In this document: positions 43,693-53,043 of the stretch, one piece after another
How positions within the stretch are numbered: position 1 is the stretch's first letter
Layout of the letters: the number at the start of each line of letters is the position of its first letter
NCBI GenBank assembly: GCA_045613305.1
Contig: JAZLAU010000042.1
Coordinates: 1-58,607, forward strand
DNA: 58,607 bases
Source of the DNA: SFTJ01 sp045613305
GTDB lineage: Bacteria; Bacteroidota; Bacteroidia; Bacteroidales; Muribaculaceae
Reading direction: 5' to 3'
Made by a program: the position numbers and the translations under genes
Notes under the pieces: generated by a model
Database searches by the model: none
Told to the model about the DNA's origin: nothing
Seen by the model: only the letters and a program-made list of their open reading frames with translations

Positions 43693-43752
43693 AACTTATT
43701 AACTGTTGATGCCTACTATAGCCACTAATAGTTAGCAGAGTGGGGCAGTGGG

Positions 43753-44322
43753 CTATAATTCCACCTCTAAGGTGACACGTTTCATCATATTGGTGCAACC
43801 TTCAAAACCGCCACGAATCAAATCGTTGACGGCAGCAGTGTCGGCCACGGCCTCGCCTATAGTCATAGGCAGCCTATAGATTTCTTTCAGTGGAGCCTTG
43901 CTTACAATGCTCTTCATGAGTTGCTGCTTAGAGGGCACTGTCTTCAAAGCGGCATATTCTTCATATGAATAAGAAGTGAACGCCACATTGTTGCTGATAC
44001 CACGACGGTCGAGCAAATATCCGTCGGTTAGCACAAGCGGCATTTGCTCTGGAGTGATGTCCGACGGGTCGGGATACGACACCAAATCGTTTCCATCATA
44101 ACTAATGGCCACTGGCACATTGTCATAAAAATCTTCCAATGTTTTATAAACAATAGCCGATGGTATCACCGATGCCATACCGCCAGGCACCATGGCCGGA
44201 GTCTCGATTGGAGTAGCCATAAGAGATTCTTCGGGCGTTGACTCACCCTCAGAGGCTGCCTTTTTAGACTTGCAACCTCCGAGAGCGATAATAAGCGCCA
44301 ACATTATGATTGTTTTGTTCAT
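43753..44322 (-). CDS. lipoprotein downstream of a C10 peptidase
   Basis: 189 residues: lipoprotein signal MNKTIIMLALIIALGGC, a Ser/Pro/Glu-rich linker (about 20-55), then a folded part without recognised motifs (YKTLEDFYDNVPVAISYDG onward). Its start is 10 bp after the stop of the second C10 peptidase, so the two are co-transcribed. In some bacteria genes next to C10 peptidases encode their inhibitors; nothing in the sequence proves that here. Confidence 0.75.
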   Translation of the reverse strand: MNKTIIMLALIIALGGCKSKKAASEGESTPEESLMATPIETPAMVPGGMASVIPSAIVYKTLEDFYDNVPVAISYDGNDLVSYPDPSDITPEQMPLVLTDGYLLDRRGISNNVAFTSYSYEEYAALKTVPSKQQLMKSIVSKAPLKEIYRLPMTIGEAVADTAAVNDLIRGGFEGCTNMMKRVTLEVEL

Positions 44323-44332
44323 TACTTTACTA

Positions 44333-46819
44333 TTATTTCTTTATGATGCGTGCCACGTGGGTTTGTCGGTCGGCATATACCTTCAAAATATATATGCCCG
44401 ATTCCAAATCTTCTACATTAAGTTTAACATTTGTGCTGCCAACCACATTGTTGCCCTTAACCATCTTTCCATCTAAAGAGAACACCTCAACCTTATTGAC
44501 ATTAGTTGGAGCCGTGATGTTCACAACGTCTTCGGCCGGATTAGGGAATACCATCAATTGTTCGGCGTTTTCAACATCTTCGATGCCCAAAACGTCGCCA
44601 ACTGTAAATCGGTATGCATTGCTCACCTGTTGATAAGATACTCCAGTATCATCTGGTAAAATAGCAAACATGGCAAGTATGTATTTTCCGCCCGGAACAC
44701 CGTCAAAACCACCCACATAAGGAATTGTGTATGATTTGCCCTTATCCAATGCAACAAATTTAATGATGTTGCCAATGCTATATTGTGGAGGATCATTGAA
44801 TATCATTGCCGCCAAGTTGTTGCAGAAATATCCCGACGTACATTCGGCAGTTACAGTAAGTTCCATATTAGAAGCATCCACCGCATCGCTGTTTTTAATG
44901 TCCACATTTTTGATTTCAACGCTTGTTACTTCGGTAAGTTTTTCAATGTGTATACTGTAGGCTACTCCTCCTAAAACTTTATATTGCTCACCTTCTTTGC
45001 TACAGAACAGCAAAGTATAGTCGCCAGCCTCACCAATGAGATTAGAATCAAGATACATTTTAATGTCGTTGGTTGCACTTTCACCCTTTGGCAAATCGAA
45101 AGTGAAACCTCCGCCCGCTTGTTTTATTTGGTAACTGCCATCCACAATGCTACAAATCATTGGATAAACTGGTTCAGAAAATTCTGCACCGGCATTGTGT
45201 AGGGTTAGTTCAAGCCACATATTGGTGTCTAAATATAATCTCGATTTAGCCACAAGTTTTTCGATGGTAATGACGGGCTGTTCTAACTCTTCGTTAGTGA
45301 ATGTGATTGCCCCTTTCGAAATTTTCATCGAAACCTTCTTGCTGCCGTTTGCCGGAACCTTAGTACGGCCGCTTATGCCCCACGACACATTGTTGTAGGC
45401 AGGATAGATGGTGTATTCGCCATTGCCCAATTCACGCAACGAATTCGCCGGAATCGACACATTGCCAATGCCATACGAACCGTAGGCTATTTTATAATAA
45501 TAACCCACAAAGAATGTTGACTTATTTGTAGCATTGTTTACTACTTCAACACCGATTTGCAGATTAAAGTTTTCAGATGTTGGGGCATACACGGTGATAT
45601 AATCGCCATGCGTAAACTCCACGTTCATATCTTCGAGAGCAGTTACTGATGTGGTGGTAGTGGTGAACTCACCATTATACCCGAAATCGAAAGAATATTT
45701 AGTAGAACCTGCATCGGGCTTGATGTTATAAATTATTTCTTGTCCGCTGTTATATCCGCTGCTGCTGCCACCCATGCCCTGCGAAGAAGGGTCGAGAGCC
45801 GACAACTTAAAGTAACCGTCAGACATGCCTCCCCATCCCCAGTTGATGTGGAAGAAATCGTCGGAACTGTAACCGTCGCACACATAAGCATGGCCCGCCT
45901 TTTCGTTATATCCGGCATACATAACTGGGCGATTGTTTCTTAATTCGTTGTAGACCAAATCGTTAAACTCATTAATTCCATAATATTTCTTATGGGTGTA
46001 AAGTATCGACTTATCATAATTGAAATTTTCCACAAATGCCCTAAACGCTTCTTGGTAAGCAGCACCCGACGATGGTCCATATTTCATTTTTGAAGCAGCA
46101 CCTGCATGATGCATCAATGTGGCAACGGCATTGGCTTGCGCATCTGTAAACGAGCCGCTATAAACATCGAGCATATTATCCCAGTCATAAGTGGTAGTGC
46201 TGAAATCAACAGGATTTCCAGTTGCTGTGTCTTGAATATACTCAGTGTCAACCATTCCCTGTCCCTTCTTAGGCCATTCGTAGAATTTCATCACTTGTGC
46301 AAATGCAGTGGCCGTACACCCTGTGGCCGGCTGATTGCCATCAGGAAGGGTAGGGCACAATCTGTTATACGGGTCGCCCTGGTTCCATTTTGTTTTAATC
46401 ATTGGTGCTATGGCACTCTTTTCGCTTGTGGCATACACTATCTGATTTTTTTCAAAATTGTTTTCGATTGCATAGTTGATTTCGTTCTTATATTCTTCGA
46501 GCATATCCTTAAGTCCTGCCGGGATGTTACTCAAATCGAACGTGCCATTTTCAGAATAACCCAACACCGGAGTTACACAATCGTCGGCCGACACTATAAC
46601 GAAGCCTTCATTGTCGGCGTTAAACACGTAGAAGTTATTCACCGTGCCAGTGGTTTCGGTATATACCAAATTCAGATTGTTTGTTGATTGACTCTTTAAT
46701 CGAGTGTTTGTTCTTGCAAATTGCTTGGCCTTTTGCAAAGCAACATCCACGCTCACTTGCTCGGCTTGAAGTGGCGAAGTTAACATCAAGGTTAACGCTA
46801 AAAGTAAAAGTTTTCTCAT
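44333..46819 (-). CDS. C10 family cysteine peptidase with type IX sorting domain, paralog 2
   Basis: 828 residues, aligned almost without gaps to paralog 1 through the propeptide and catalytic domain. Signal peptide MRKLLLLALTLMLTSPLQA; Cys168 in QPATGCTATAFAQVMKFY; His310 in KAGHAYVCDGY; HINWGWGGMSDGYFKL; sorting tail VFPNPAEDVVNI to ESGIYILKVYADRQ. The minus-strand -7 box TAAATTTG (46857-46850) implies a leader of about 25 nt. It heads an operon with the 189-residue lipoprotein. The similarity to paralog 1 suggests a fairly recent duplication followed by separation by pldA. Confidence 0.95.
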   Translation of the reverse strand: MRKLLLLALTLMLTSPLQAEQVSVDVALQKAKQFARTNTRLKSQSTNNLNLVYTETTGTVNNFYVFNADNEGFVIVSADDCVTPVLGYSENGTFDLSNIPAGLKDMLEEYKNEINYAIENNFEKNQIVYATSEKSAIAPMIKTKWNQGDPYNRLCPTLPDGNQPATGCTATAFAQVMKFYEWPKKGQGMVDTEYIQDTATGNPVDFSTTTYDWDNMLDVYSGSFTDAQANAVATLMHHAGAASKMKYGPSSGAAYQEAFRAFVENFNYDKSILYTHKKYYGINEFNDLVYNELRNNRPVMYAGYNEKAGHAYVCDGYSSDDFFHINWGWGGMSDGYFKLSALDPSSQGMGGSSSGYNSGQEIIYNIKPDAGSTKYSFDFGYNGEFTTTTTSVTALEDMNVEFTHGDYITVYAPTSENFNLQIGVEVVNNATNKSTFFVGYYYKIAYGSYGIGNVSIPANSLRELGNGEYTIYPAYNNVSWGISGRTKVPANGSKKVSMKISKGAITFTNEELEQPVITIEKLVAKSRLYLDTNMWLELTLHNAGAEFSEPVYPMICSIVDGSYQIKQAGGGFTFDLPKGESATNDIKMYLDSNLIGEAGDYTLLFCSKEGEQYKVLGGVAYSIHIEKLTEVTSVEIKNVDIKNSDAVDASNMELTVTAECTSGYFCNNLAAMIFNDPPQYSIGNIIKFVALDKGKSYTIPYVGGFDGVPGGKYILAMFAILPDDTGVSYQQVSNAYRFTVGDVLGIEDVENAEQLMVFPNPAEDVVNITAPTNVNKVEVFSLDGKMVKGNNVVGSTNVKLNVEDLESGIYILKVYADRQTHVARIIKK

Positions 46820-47142
46820 ATTGATTGATTGGTTTTTGGTTAGAGTAACAAATTTAATAAATTACTTTTCAATTTTCCTTAAATTACGCTCTTTTTATTT
46901 GCATTTGGCTGATTATTAACCCAAAAAACAAAGTGAACCAAAATAAAACGAGTGCTATGTATCACACACAACACCCGTCTTACTTATTTTCAAGGATAAA
47001 AATCCTTATCAAATAATTAGGTCGTATAAACTTATATACTAACCAGTTAAAATTTGACCTTATAAAGTGACCTTACTAATAAACTTTGTTTCTTTATTAT
47101 CCATTTAATATAATAATCCTATTATGAAAAAATTTCTTATTT
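46820..47142. other. intergenic DNA between C10 paralogs 2 and 3
   Basis: Contains the paralog 2 promoter (46850-46857), a small hairpin AAGGAT/ATCCTT (46992-46997, 47002-47007), and a variant copy of the small-RNA motif, TAATTAGGTCGTATAAAC (47014-47031). Otherwise AT-rich without genes. Confidence 0.55.
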
Positions 47143-47268
47143 ACTAAAAGTCCTTATCAAGTGATTTCACGTTAGTCACTTTTTACTAAAAGTCCTTATC
47201 AAGTGATTTCGCGTTAGTCACTTTTTAATAAAAGCCCTTATCAAGTGATTTTCTGATTATCACTTTTT
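47143..47268. repeat. three tandem 42-bp repeats at the end of C10 paralog 3
   Basis: Units start at 47143, 47185 and 47227 and share ACTAAAAGTCCTTATCAAGT followed by a hairpin of the AAGTGA/TCACTT type and a T-run. The third unit includes the last codons and TGA of the peptidase gene, so the array seems to have grown out of the gene's own 3' end. Each unit looks like a terminator on the plus strand. Confidence 0.8.
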
Positions 47269-49362
47269 GATAAATTGCTTTACTACAAATTCTCCGTCGG
47301 CCATTACCTTCACCACATATACACCAGCAGAAAGGTTAGCAATATTAACCGATTTTGCGTCATTAGAGTGATAAATGCAGTGTCCTGCCATATCAAAAAC
47401 ATCTACAGCCTTAACATCGGCAGCGTTCACAACAATTTCGTTGCTGATAATCTTCACAGCCAAAGCATCGTTGTTAATTTCATTCACAGCAGTAATCACT
47501 TTTGAAGACACGCTAACCGAGTAATCAGAATTTACGTTACCAGCCTGGTCGCTAAGTTGCAAAGAATAATTACCCTTTGACACACCTTCTAACGAACCCA
47601 CCACCGAAACTTGTTCAGTAGTAAGAGCAGGCACGTGAATGTCTTCTTGGAAAGTGGCAGCCTCATTGCCTTCGGTGTCGACCAACGACACGGCAAACAC
47701 ACCGTCGTAGTCGGTTTCGCCAACATTTTCAACCTCAGCAGTGATGTTGATGTTGCTTCCTGCCACAGCGCTAACCACAGCCAAGTCCTTAACTTCAATC
47801 TTGGCAGGAGTTCTTGGTGTTTCATAAGTGTAAGCACCGTTAGCATCGCGGTGAATGTAGACACTATTTACTGTGTTTACAGCATTTTCTATCTGCTTCC
47901 ATTCGTTTGAACCATTCACCTTATACCATCCAGTGGCCTCATAAGAATTCGATTTCTTTAGCACACCGTCGAGCTTAAACGACGACAAGTTTGCGCCATT
48001 GTCCATATTATTGAAGTGGAAAACACGTGTTGATTCCACAAAAATTTCTTCGCCAGTTTCCAAGTTCACCAACTTAATACCCAAATTAGCGTAGAATTCA
48101 GGGTTTGAAAGGTCGTTGCAATAATCGCCCATGCCAGTGAAATATCCATCAGTACACTTCAAATAAGTGTAACCCACGTTTGCCTTATAAAGAGCAGAAT
48201 AGTTGCCAGTGCAGAAGATAGGAGTGTTATGCACCTGACCTTCAGCAGGCTTTTGAATGCCTATGATGATTGTTTGACGTTCCTCAAAATCATAGTTGAT
48301 GCTGCCTTGCTGAATCTTTAGAGCAGAAATCTTGAAATATCCATTAAAAGCGCCGCCCCAACCCCAGTTGAAGTGATAAGTGTCGTCATCGGCATTATAA
48401 CCATCGCACACAAAAGCATGACGGTCGATGTTGCCACCGGTGTAAAGCACAGGGCGGTTGTTGCTCAATTCGTTATAAATTAAATCTTCCCATTGAGTGG
48501 CAGTGTAGAACCAGCGTTCGCGATAAGAAACAGTTTCGGCATATCCAAGATTCTTCCAAATCTTTTTCACCACATTCATTTCCGAAGCGCTACTTGTAGA
48601 AGTAGTGTAGGTGGTATTCACAGCCACGCCGCAAGCATATATAAGGTCGGCCACGGCCTTTTTTTGAGCCTCAGTGCTATTGCTGTCGTAAGTGTCGGTA
48701 ATGTTATCCCAATCAAACACCACATCGTCGAAGTTAAGAGTGATGGTGTTGCCAGCCGAAGTGTAAGAGTGTTGACCGCCGGTGCCCCTTTCAGGCCACT
48801 TGTGGTGATTCAAAATTTGCGCCAAAGCCACTCCCACACAACCAGCATAAGTGGTCTTGTTCGACACCTGAGGACAGCTGTTGTTAAACGGAGCAGTTTG
48901 GTTCCATTTAGCCTTGCAAATAGCAGGAATCGATTCACGAGTAATATTTTTTGACACAGGAGCTTCGTCGTATGCACCATTATCCATGGCTTGGCTAATT
49001 TGAGAAGCATAGCCATCGAACCACCACTTTGCATTTTCTGGCAAAGCGTTGTAATCAAACGAACCCTCGTCGATAGTAGCTAAAACAGAGTTAGCGCAAT
49101 CGTCTGCACCAACAACCACATAACCGCCATTGCTGCGATTAAACACATAATAGCAATTTAAATCTTCGTTGCTTGTGCTTTGAGCAGTGTAGGCAAGAGT
49201 TAGATTTTCTTCAATGTTTCGGGTTTTTCCTTTTAGTGATTTAGTTTCCGAAAGATGGCGTTTTGCCACACGCATAGCGTCACTCTCGCTTATTTGCTCG
49301 GCGTGTGCTGTAATTGAGGCTACACAAATAGCCACAACTGATACATAATTAGTAAGTTTCAT
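47260..49362 (-). CDS. C10 family cysteine peptidase with type IX sorting domain, paralog 3
   Basis: 700-residue, more divergent member of the family. Signal peptide MKLTNYVSVVAICVASITAHA; propeptide with YYVFNRSNGGYVVVGADDC; Cys175 in TTYAGCVGVALAQILNHHKW; His315 in IDRHAFVCDGY; HFNWGWGGAFNGYFK; a CARDB-like beta domain (about PAKIEVKDLAVVSAVAG onward); sorting tail VDVFDMAGHCIY and LSAGVYVVKVMADGEF. A perfect promoter precedes it. The predicted leader contains the complement of the intergenic small-RNA motif about 15-33 nt before the ATG. Confidence 0.94.
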   Translation of the reverse strand: MKLTNYVSVVAICVASITAHAEQISESDAMRVAKRHLSETKSLKGKTRNIEENLTLAYTAQSTSNEDLNCYYVFNRSNGGYVVVGADDCANSVLATIDEGSFDYNALPENAKWWFDGYASQISQAMDNGAYDEAPVSKNITRESIPAICKAKWNQTAPFNNSCPQVSNKTTYAGCVGVALAQILNHHKWPERGTGGQHSYTSAGNTITLNFDDVVFDWDNITDTYDSNSTEAQKKAVADLIYACGVAVNTTYTTSTSSASEMNVVKKIWKNLGYAETVSYRERWFYTATQWEDLIYNELSNNRPVLYTGGNIDRHAFVCDGYNADDDTYHFNWGWGGAFNGYFKISALKIQQGSINYDFEERQTIIIGIQKPAEGQVHNTPIFCTGNYSALYKANVGYTYLKCTDGYFTGMGDYCNDLSNPEFYANLGIKLVNLETGEEIFVESTRVFHFNNMDNGANLSSFKLDGVLKKSNSYEATGWYKVNGSNEWKQIENAVNTVNSVYIHRDANGAYTYETPRTPAKIEVKDLAVVSAVAGSNINITAEVENVGETDYDGVFAVSLVDTEGNEAATFQEDIHVPALTTEQVSVVGSLEGVSKGNYSLQLSDQAGNVNSDYSVSVSSKVITAVNEINNDALAVKIISNEIVVNAADVKAVDVFDMAGHCIYHSNDAKSVNIANLSAGVYVVKVMADGEFVVKQFIKK

Positions 49363-49376
49363 AAATCAGGTCTATA

Positions 49377-49395
49377 AATAATTAGGTCATATAAA
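49377..49395. promoter_or_regulatory. small-RNA-complementary motif in the leader of C10 paralog 3
   Basis: Plus strand reads AATAATTAGGTCATATAAA, identical to 39700-39718. Because the gene is transcribed from the minus strand, its mRNA carries the exact complement, close to the ribosome entry region. The same element could instead be a DNA operator. Confidence 0.55.
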
Positions 49396-49424
49396 AAACT
49401 CAAACCTATCAAGTGAGTCTGTTG

Positions 49425-49456
49425 CAAATATATGTTTATTGATTTTATTCCTCAAA
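49425..49456 (-). promoter_or_regulatory. promoter of C10 paralog 3
   Basis: Minus strand: TTTG (49456-49453), 20 bp, TATATTTG (49432-49425). Perfect consensus; leader of about 55 nt. Confidence 0.7.
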
Positions 49457-49924
49457 ATAAATATACAATTATTTTAAAAAATTTCTTCTTTTTTTTCTTT
49501 TTTGTAACATAATTGTAACGTATTTTAAAAACATTATAACTAAAATTAATATAACATTTAACATTTACACTTTTATCCCCACAAGTGCTACACACGATTT
49601 AAAAGGGGTTTTACCCTCATAACTAAACATTTATGAGTTTAATTAACTATTTAAATAAAATAAAAGCGATTGCTGAAATGTGAAAATCATGTATTTTACA
49701 CTCATCCACTATATGTAACAAAAAATAATCGGGTTTGTTCATATTTAAGCCTCGTCGGTAAGATGAATTGGCATTGATGCTTGGCTCTACTACCTGCCGC
49801 TATTATTAACAACGAATATTTTTTATTTATAGGCGCAGCTTTTTTGCATTCACTTCACAATGTATTTTTACCTAATATTATTAAATTTGTAGAAAATAAT
49901 AATAAGAATAACTCATTACAGCAT
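49457..49924. other. AT-rich intergenic DNA with a promoter for the next gene
   Basis: Very AT-rich. TAAATTTG (49882-49889) is the likely -7 box of the gene starting at 49925. An open frame from 49781 extends that gene backwards but reads through the promoter and lacks family similarity. Confidence 0.55.
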
Positions 49925-50422
49925 ATGATTACAGATAAACACATCAATATAGATATAGAGGAACGCGCTGCACAAGGCGTTGAAAACTTCAAGAAAGGCT
50001 ACAACTGCTCACAGGCCGTGGTGGCAACATTTGCCGACGTTTATGACCTTGGCGATGAATTTCTAAGCATGGCATCATCGTTTGGAGGCGGCATGGGACG
50101 CTTGAGAATGACTTGCGGTGCTTGCTCAGGTATGTTTATGCTTGCCGGACTGCAAACCGGCTCGCCCGACGCCACCGACCTTGGCTCGCGAAACCTAAAC
50201 TACGCCACTGTGCAAATGCTCGGAAAAAAGTTTGAAGAAGAAAACGGTTCTATGATTTGCTCTGAACTACTTGGAATACGCACCAACACCACCGAGCCGC
50301 CAGTGCCTGCTAAACGCGATGCCGAATACTACCGCAACCGCCCTTGCTCGAAAATGGTGGAAAGCGCTTGCCGCATTTATGCTTCTTACCTTAAAGAATT
50401 GGCCGACAGCAGAAATAAATAA
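49925..50422 (+). CDS. C_GCAxxG_C_C family redox-associated protein
   Basis: 165-residue protein of the family named after its Cys pattern. It shows NCSQAVVATFAD near residue 25, the central RMTCGACSGMFMLAG motif (CGA-x2-G), a later Cys in MICSELLGI, and a final Cys in RPCSKMVESACRIY. The spaced cysteines suggest a metal or cluster site; members are found in anaerobes next to redox genes, with no proven function. The ATG at 49925 fits the family N terminus and the promoter position. A terminator follows at 50597. Confidence 0.85.
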   Translation: MITDKHINIDIEERAAQGVENFKKGYNCSQAVVATFADVYDLGDEFLSMASSFGGGMGRLRMTCGACSGMFMLAGLQTGSPDATDLGSRNLNYATVQMLGKKFEEENGSMICSELLGIRTNTTEPPVPAKRDAEYYRNRPCSKMVESACRIYASYLKELADSRNK

Positions 50423-50596
50423 TAGCTGCAAAAAAAAGTGTGACAAACTAAGAAAAAATCTCGCATCGCAACATATTTGCTCGTTTCTTTTGTTTGATGA
50501 AGCAAAATAGGCGTGCTTCACTAATTTTTATTATTGGCAAGGCACAAGAACACACATCATCACTTTTTTTTCAGAAAAATAAACATTAGCAATATT

Positions 50597-50630
50597 AAGA
50601 GTGTTTACCCTACATAAACACTCTTTTTTC
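50597..50630 (+). terminator. rho-independent terminator
   Basis: AAGAGTGTTTA (50597-50607) and TAAACACTCTT (50615-50625), 7-base loop, then TTTTC. Perfect 11-bp stem. Confidence 0.85.
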
Positions 50631-50733
50631 TTTATATACACAGTGCTCTTCACCCTTAAATTACCACAAATTAAACTTAATTAAAGTGTTAGGTGTATCG
50701 TATTTCGTTTAAATTATTCAAAAAAACTGCAAT

Positions 50734-50767
50734 TTTGTCAGTATTGCATAAAGTTTTAGTAACTTTG
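50734..50767 (+). promoter_or_regulatory. promoter of the acyltransferase-lptE-secG operon
   Basis: TTTG (50734-50737), 22 bp, TAACTTTG (50760-50767), about 68 bp before the first start codon. Confidence 0.6.
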
Positions 50768-50835
50768 CAATGAATATTAAGGTGCATAAATGTGCCCATA
50801 CTTTTTAACAACCACTACAAAACAATATATGCATT

Positions 50836-51675
50836 ATGGAAGAAACTCCTATTAAAAGAACAGTTCTTGACTACGACGACATACGAAAAATGGTTCCTTT
50901 CTTCGACGGAAAGAAAAAACTGGTTAATTGGTTATTGAAATTTCTTTCAGTCGACAAAGTGAACTGGATTCATAGTAATAACGCCGACACTCCTGGAGTT
51001 CCTTTCACCGAAGGACTTCTAAAAGACCTTAACATAAAACTCGACATCGACAACGAAGAATTATTAAACAACCTGCCAGAAGGCAGTTTCATCACAGTGT
51101 CGAACCACACCTTTGGTGCTCTCGACGGCATTATCTTAATTAACATTATAGGAAAACGCCGTCCAACCTTTAAGGTGATGGTAAACATGATACTTAACTA
51201 CATCTCGGCCATGCGCCCAAACTTTATTGCCGTTGACGCCTTGGCATCAAACGACCCAAAGAAAAAAGCCGTATCGATGTTGGGCATAAAGACAGCAATG
51301 ATGCACGTTAAAAACGGCAACCCGCTGGGATTTTTCCCTGCTGGAGCAGTGTCGAAACTCAATAAGAAGATGCAACTCGAAGACCGCGAATGGCAACCTA
51401 CCATTATTCGCCTCATCAAGCAACTGAAGGTGCCTGTGGTTCCTATCTACTTCCACGGCAGCAACAGTGCATGGTTTAACTTTCTGGGTGTGGTGTGCTG
51501 GCAATTGCGCACCTTGCGCCTGCCTGCCGAAGTGTTCCGCAAGAAGAACGCCACATTCCACGTTTCAATAGGCGACCCTATTACTCATGAGGAAATTGCT
51601 AATCGCGACCTTGAAGATTTGGGCAAATTCCTTAAGGGTAAAACCTACGAACTTCGCGACAAATACAAACACTAA
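50836..51675 (+). CDS. lysophospholipid acyltransferase family protein (PlsC-like)
   Basis: 279-residue membrane-associated acyltransferase. The catalytic motif is VSNHTFGALDGI, the Bacteroidetes variant with five residues between His and Asp instead of the four in classic NHx4D. The second motif FFPAGAVSKL corresponds to FPEGxxS. It probably transfers an acyl chain to a lysophospholipid or ornithine/glycine lipid; sequence alone does not decide. First gene of an operon; the sigma-54 activator follows after 15 bp. Confidence 0.85.
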   Translation: MEETPIKRTVLDYDDIRKMVPFFDGKKKLVNWLLKFLSVDKVNWIHSNNADTPGVPFTEGLLKDLNIKLDIDNEELLNNLPEGSFITVSNHTFGALDGIILINIIGKRRPTFKVMVNMILNYISAMRPNFIAVDALASNDPKKKAVSMLGIKTAMMHVKNGNPLGFFPAGAVSKLNKKMQLEDREWQPTIIRLIKQLKVPVVPIYFHGSNSAWFNFLGVVCWQLRTLRLPAEVFRKKNATFHVSIGDPITHEEIANRDLEDLGKFLKGKTYELRDKYKH

Positions 51676-51690
51676 AATAGTAAGAATAGA

Positions 51691-53022
51691 ATGGATAAAA
51701 TTTTAGAAAGAGAAATTAAAGAAGTTAAGCAGCAATTTAATATTGTTGGTAACTCCACAGCGCTCGATAACGCCATAGAGCGAGCATTGAAGGTGGCCCC
51801 CTACGACCTTTCGGTGCTAATTATCGGTGCAAGTGGTTCGGGTAAGGAGTTTTTTCCACAAATCATACATAAGAAAAGCAAAAGAAAAAACAAAAAATAC
51901 ACAGCCATCAACTGCGGTTCAATGCCCGAAGGCACCATCGACAGCGAATTGTTTGGCCACGTGAAGGGAGCCTTCACCGGCGCCGAAAAAGACCGTAAAG
52001 GATATTTTGGCGAAACCGACGGCGGAACAATTTTCCTTGACGAAGTGGCCGAAATGCCTCTCGACACACAAGCCCGACTATTGCGTGTGCTGCAAAACGG
52101 CGAATACATTAAAGTGGGATCTGACGTGGTGCAGAAAACCAACGTTAGAGTAGTGGCTGCCACCAACAAAGACCTTAAAAAAGCCGTCAACGAAGGAAAA
52201 TTCCGCGAAGACCTATACTATCGCTTATCTACTATTCAAATCGACATACCCTCGTTGCGCGAACGCACCGACGACATTAAACTCATTGCACGAGTTTTTG
52301 CTCACGACTTTGCCGAAACCTACAACACTCAGCCCATTAAACTGAGTGAAGATGCGTTGCGCGTTTTGTCGCAATATTCGTGGCCAGGTAATGTGCGTCA
52401 ACTTAAAAGTTTGATTGAAAGCATTTGTCTTTTTGAAGCAGGACACGAAATTACCGGCGATATTGTGAAGAAACATTTGCCTGAAGACACTGTGATTTCT
52501 ACAAGCGTCACCACTGTTAACAGCAATAACAACAACATCAATAACATGATGCTGCTTAAGATGTTGGAGATTTTTAATGCTGAAATCGAAGAACTTAAGA
52601 AGAAAATCAATGAGATGGAAAACGACAAGGCTTGCAATTCTATAGCAAACACCGAAAGTGCAGCAGTAAACATAAATACTCTGTCGGAAAGCGCAGCCGA
52701 GTTGTCATTTAGTTCAAAATTGCAGCGTAAGTCATTAAAAATGTTTGACGTTACTGAAAGATACACTCCTATAAAAGAACATAACTTCGATAAATTAATC
52801 AACGAAGAAGAAATGTACGACGAAATGGTGGGTACCGACACCGAGTATGCCGAAGTGGTGGGTAGCGACGAAGATTTTAAATCGCTCGAAGAAATAGAAA
52901 AAGAAGCAATCAGAAATGCACTTATCAGAAACAACGGCAAACGAAAAATCACTGCCGAACAACTGAAGATTTCTGAACGCACACTCTACAGAAAAATCGA
53001 AGAATACAATTTAAATTTATAA
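51691..53022 (+). CDS. sigma-54-interacting AAA+ transcriptional activator, Fis-type HTH
   Basis: 443 residues. The AAA+ domain starts almost at the N terminus: Walker A GASGSGKE, the sigma-54-contacting loop GAFTGAEKDRKGYF, Walker B GGTIFLDEVAEM, and sensor/arginine-finger region FREDLYYRLSTIQIDIPSLRER (given here as separate known landmarks). A Ser/Asn/Glu-rich linker (about 275-390) leads to a Fis-like helix-turn-helix ITAEQLKISERTLYRKIEE. There is no receiver or GAF sensor domain, so activity is probably controlled by expression or a partner. Conserved next to lptE in the phylum. Confidence 0.93.
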   Translation: MDKILEREIKEVKQQFNIVGNSTALDNAIERALKVAPYDLSVLIIGASGSGKEFFPQIIHKKSKRKNKKYTAINCGSMPEGTIDSELFGHVKGAFTGAEKDRKGYFGETDGGTIFLDEVAEMPLDTQARLLRVLQNGEYIKVGSDVVQKTNVRVVAATNKDLKKAVNEGKFREDLYYRLSTIQIDIPSLRERTDDIKLIARVFAHDFAETYNTQPIKLSEDALRVLSQYSWPGNVRQLKSLIESICLFEAGHEITGDIVKKHLPEDTVISTSVTTVNSNNNNINNMMLLKMLEIFNAEIEELKKKINEMENDKACNSIANTESAAVNINTLSESAAELSFSSKLQRKSLKMFDVTERYTPIKEHNFDKLINEEEMYDEMVGTDTEYAEVVGSDEDFKSLEEIEKEAIRNALIRNNGKRKITAEQLKISERTLYRKIEEYNLNL

Positions 53023-53043
53023 TTATATTTTTATTTTGTTTTT

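Noticed and set aside
49781..49924. Extended start for the C_GCAxxG_C_C gene
   Set aside because: The extension reads across the TAAATTTG promoter and low-complexity Asn codons; the family N terminus fits the ATG at 49925.
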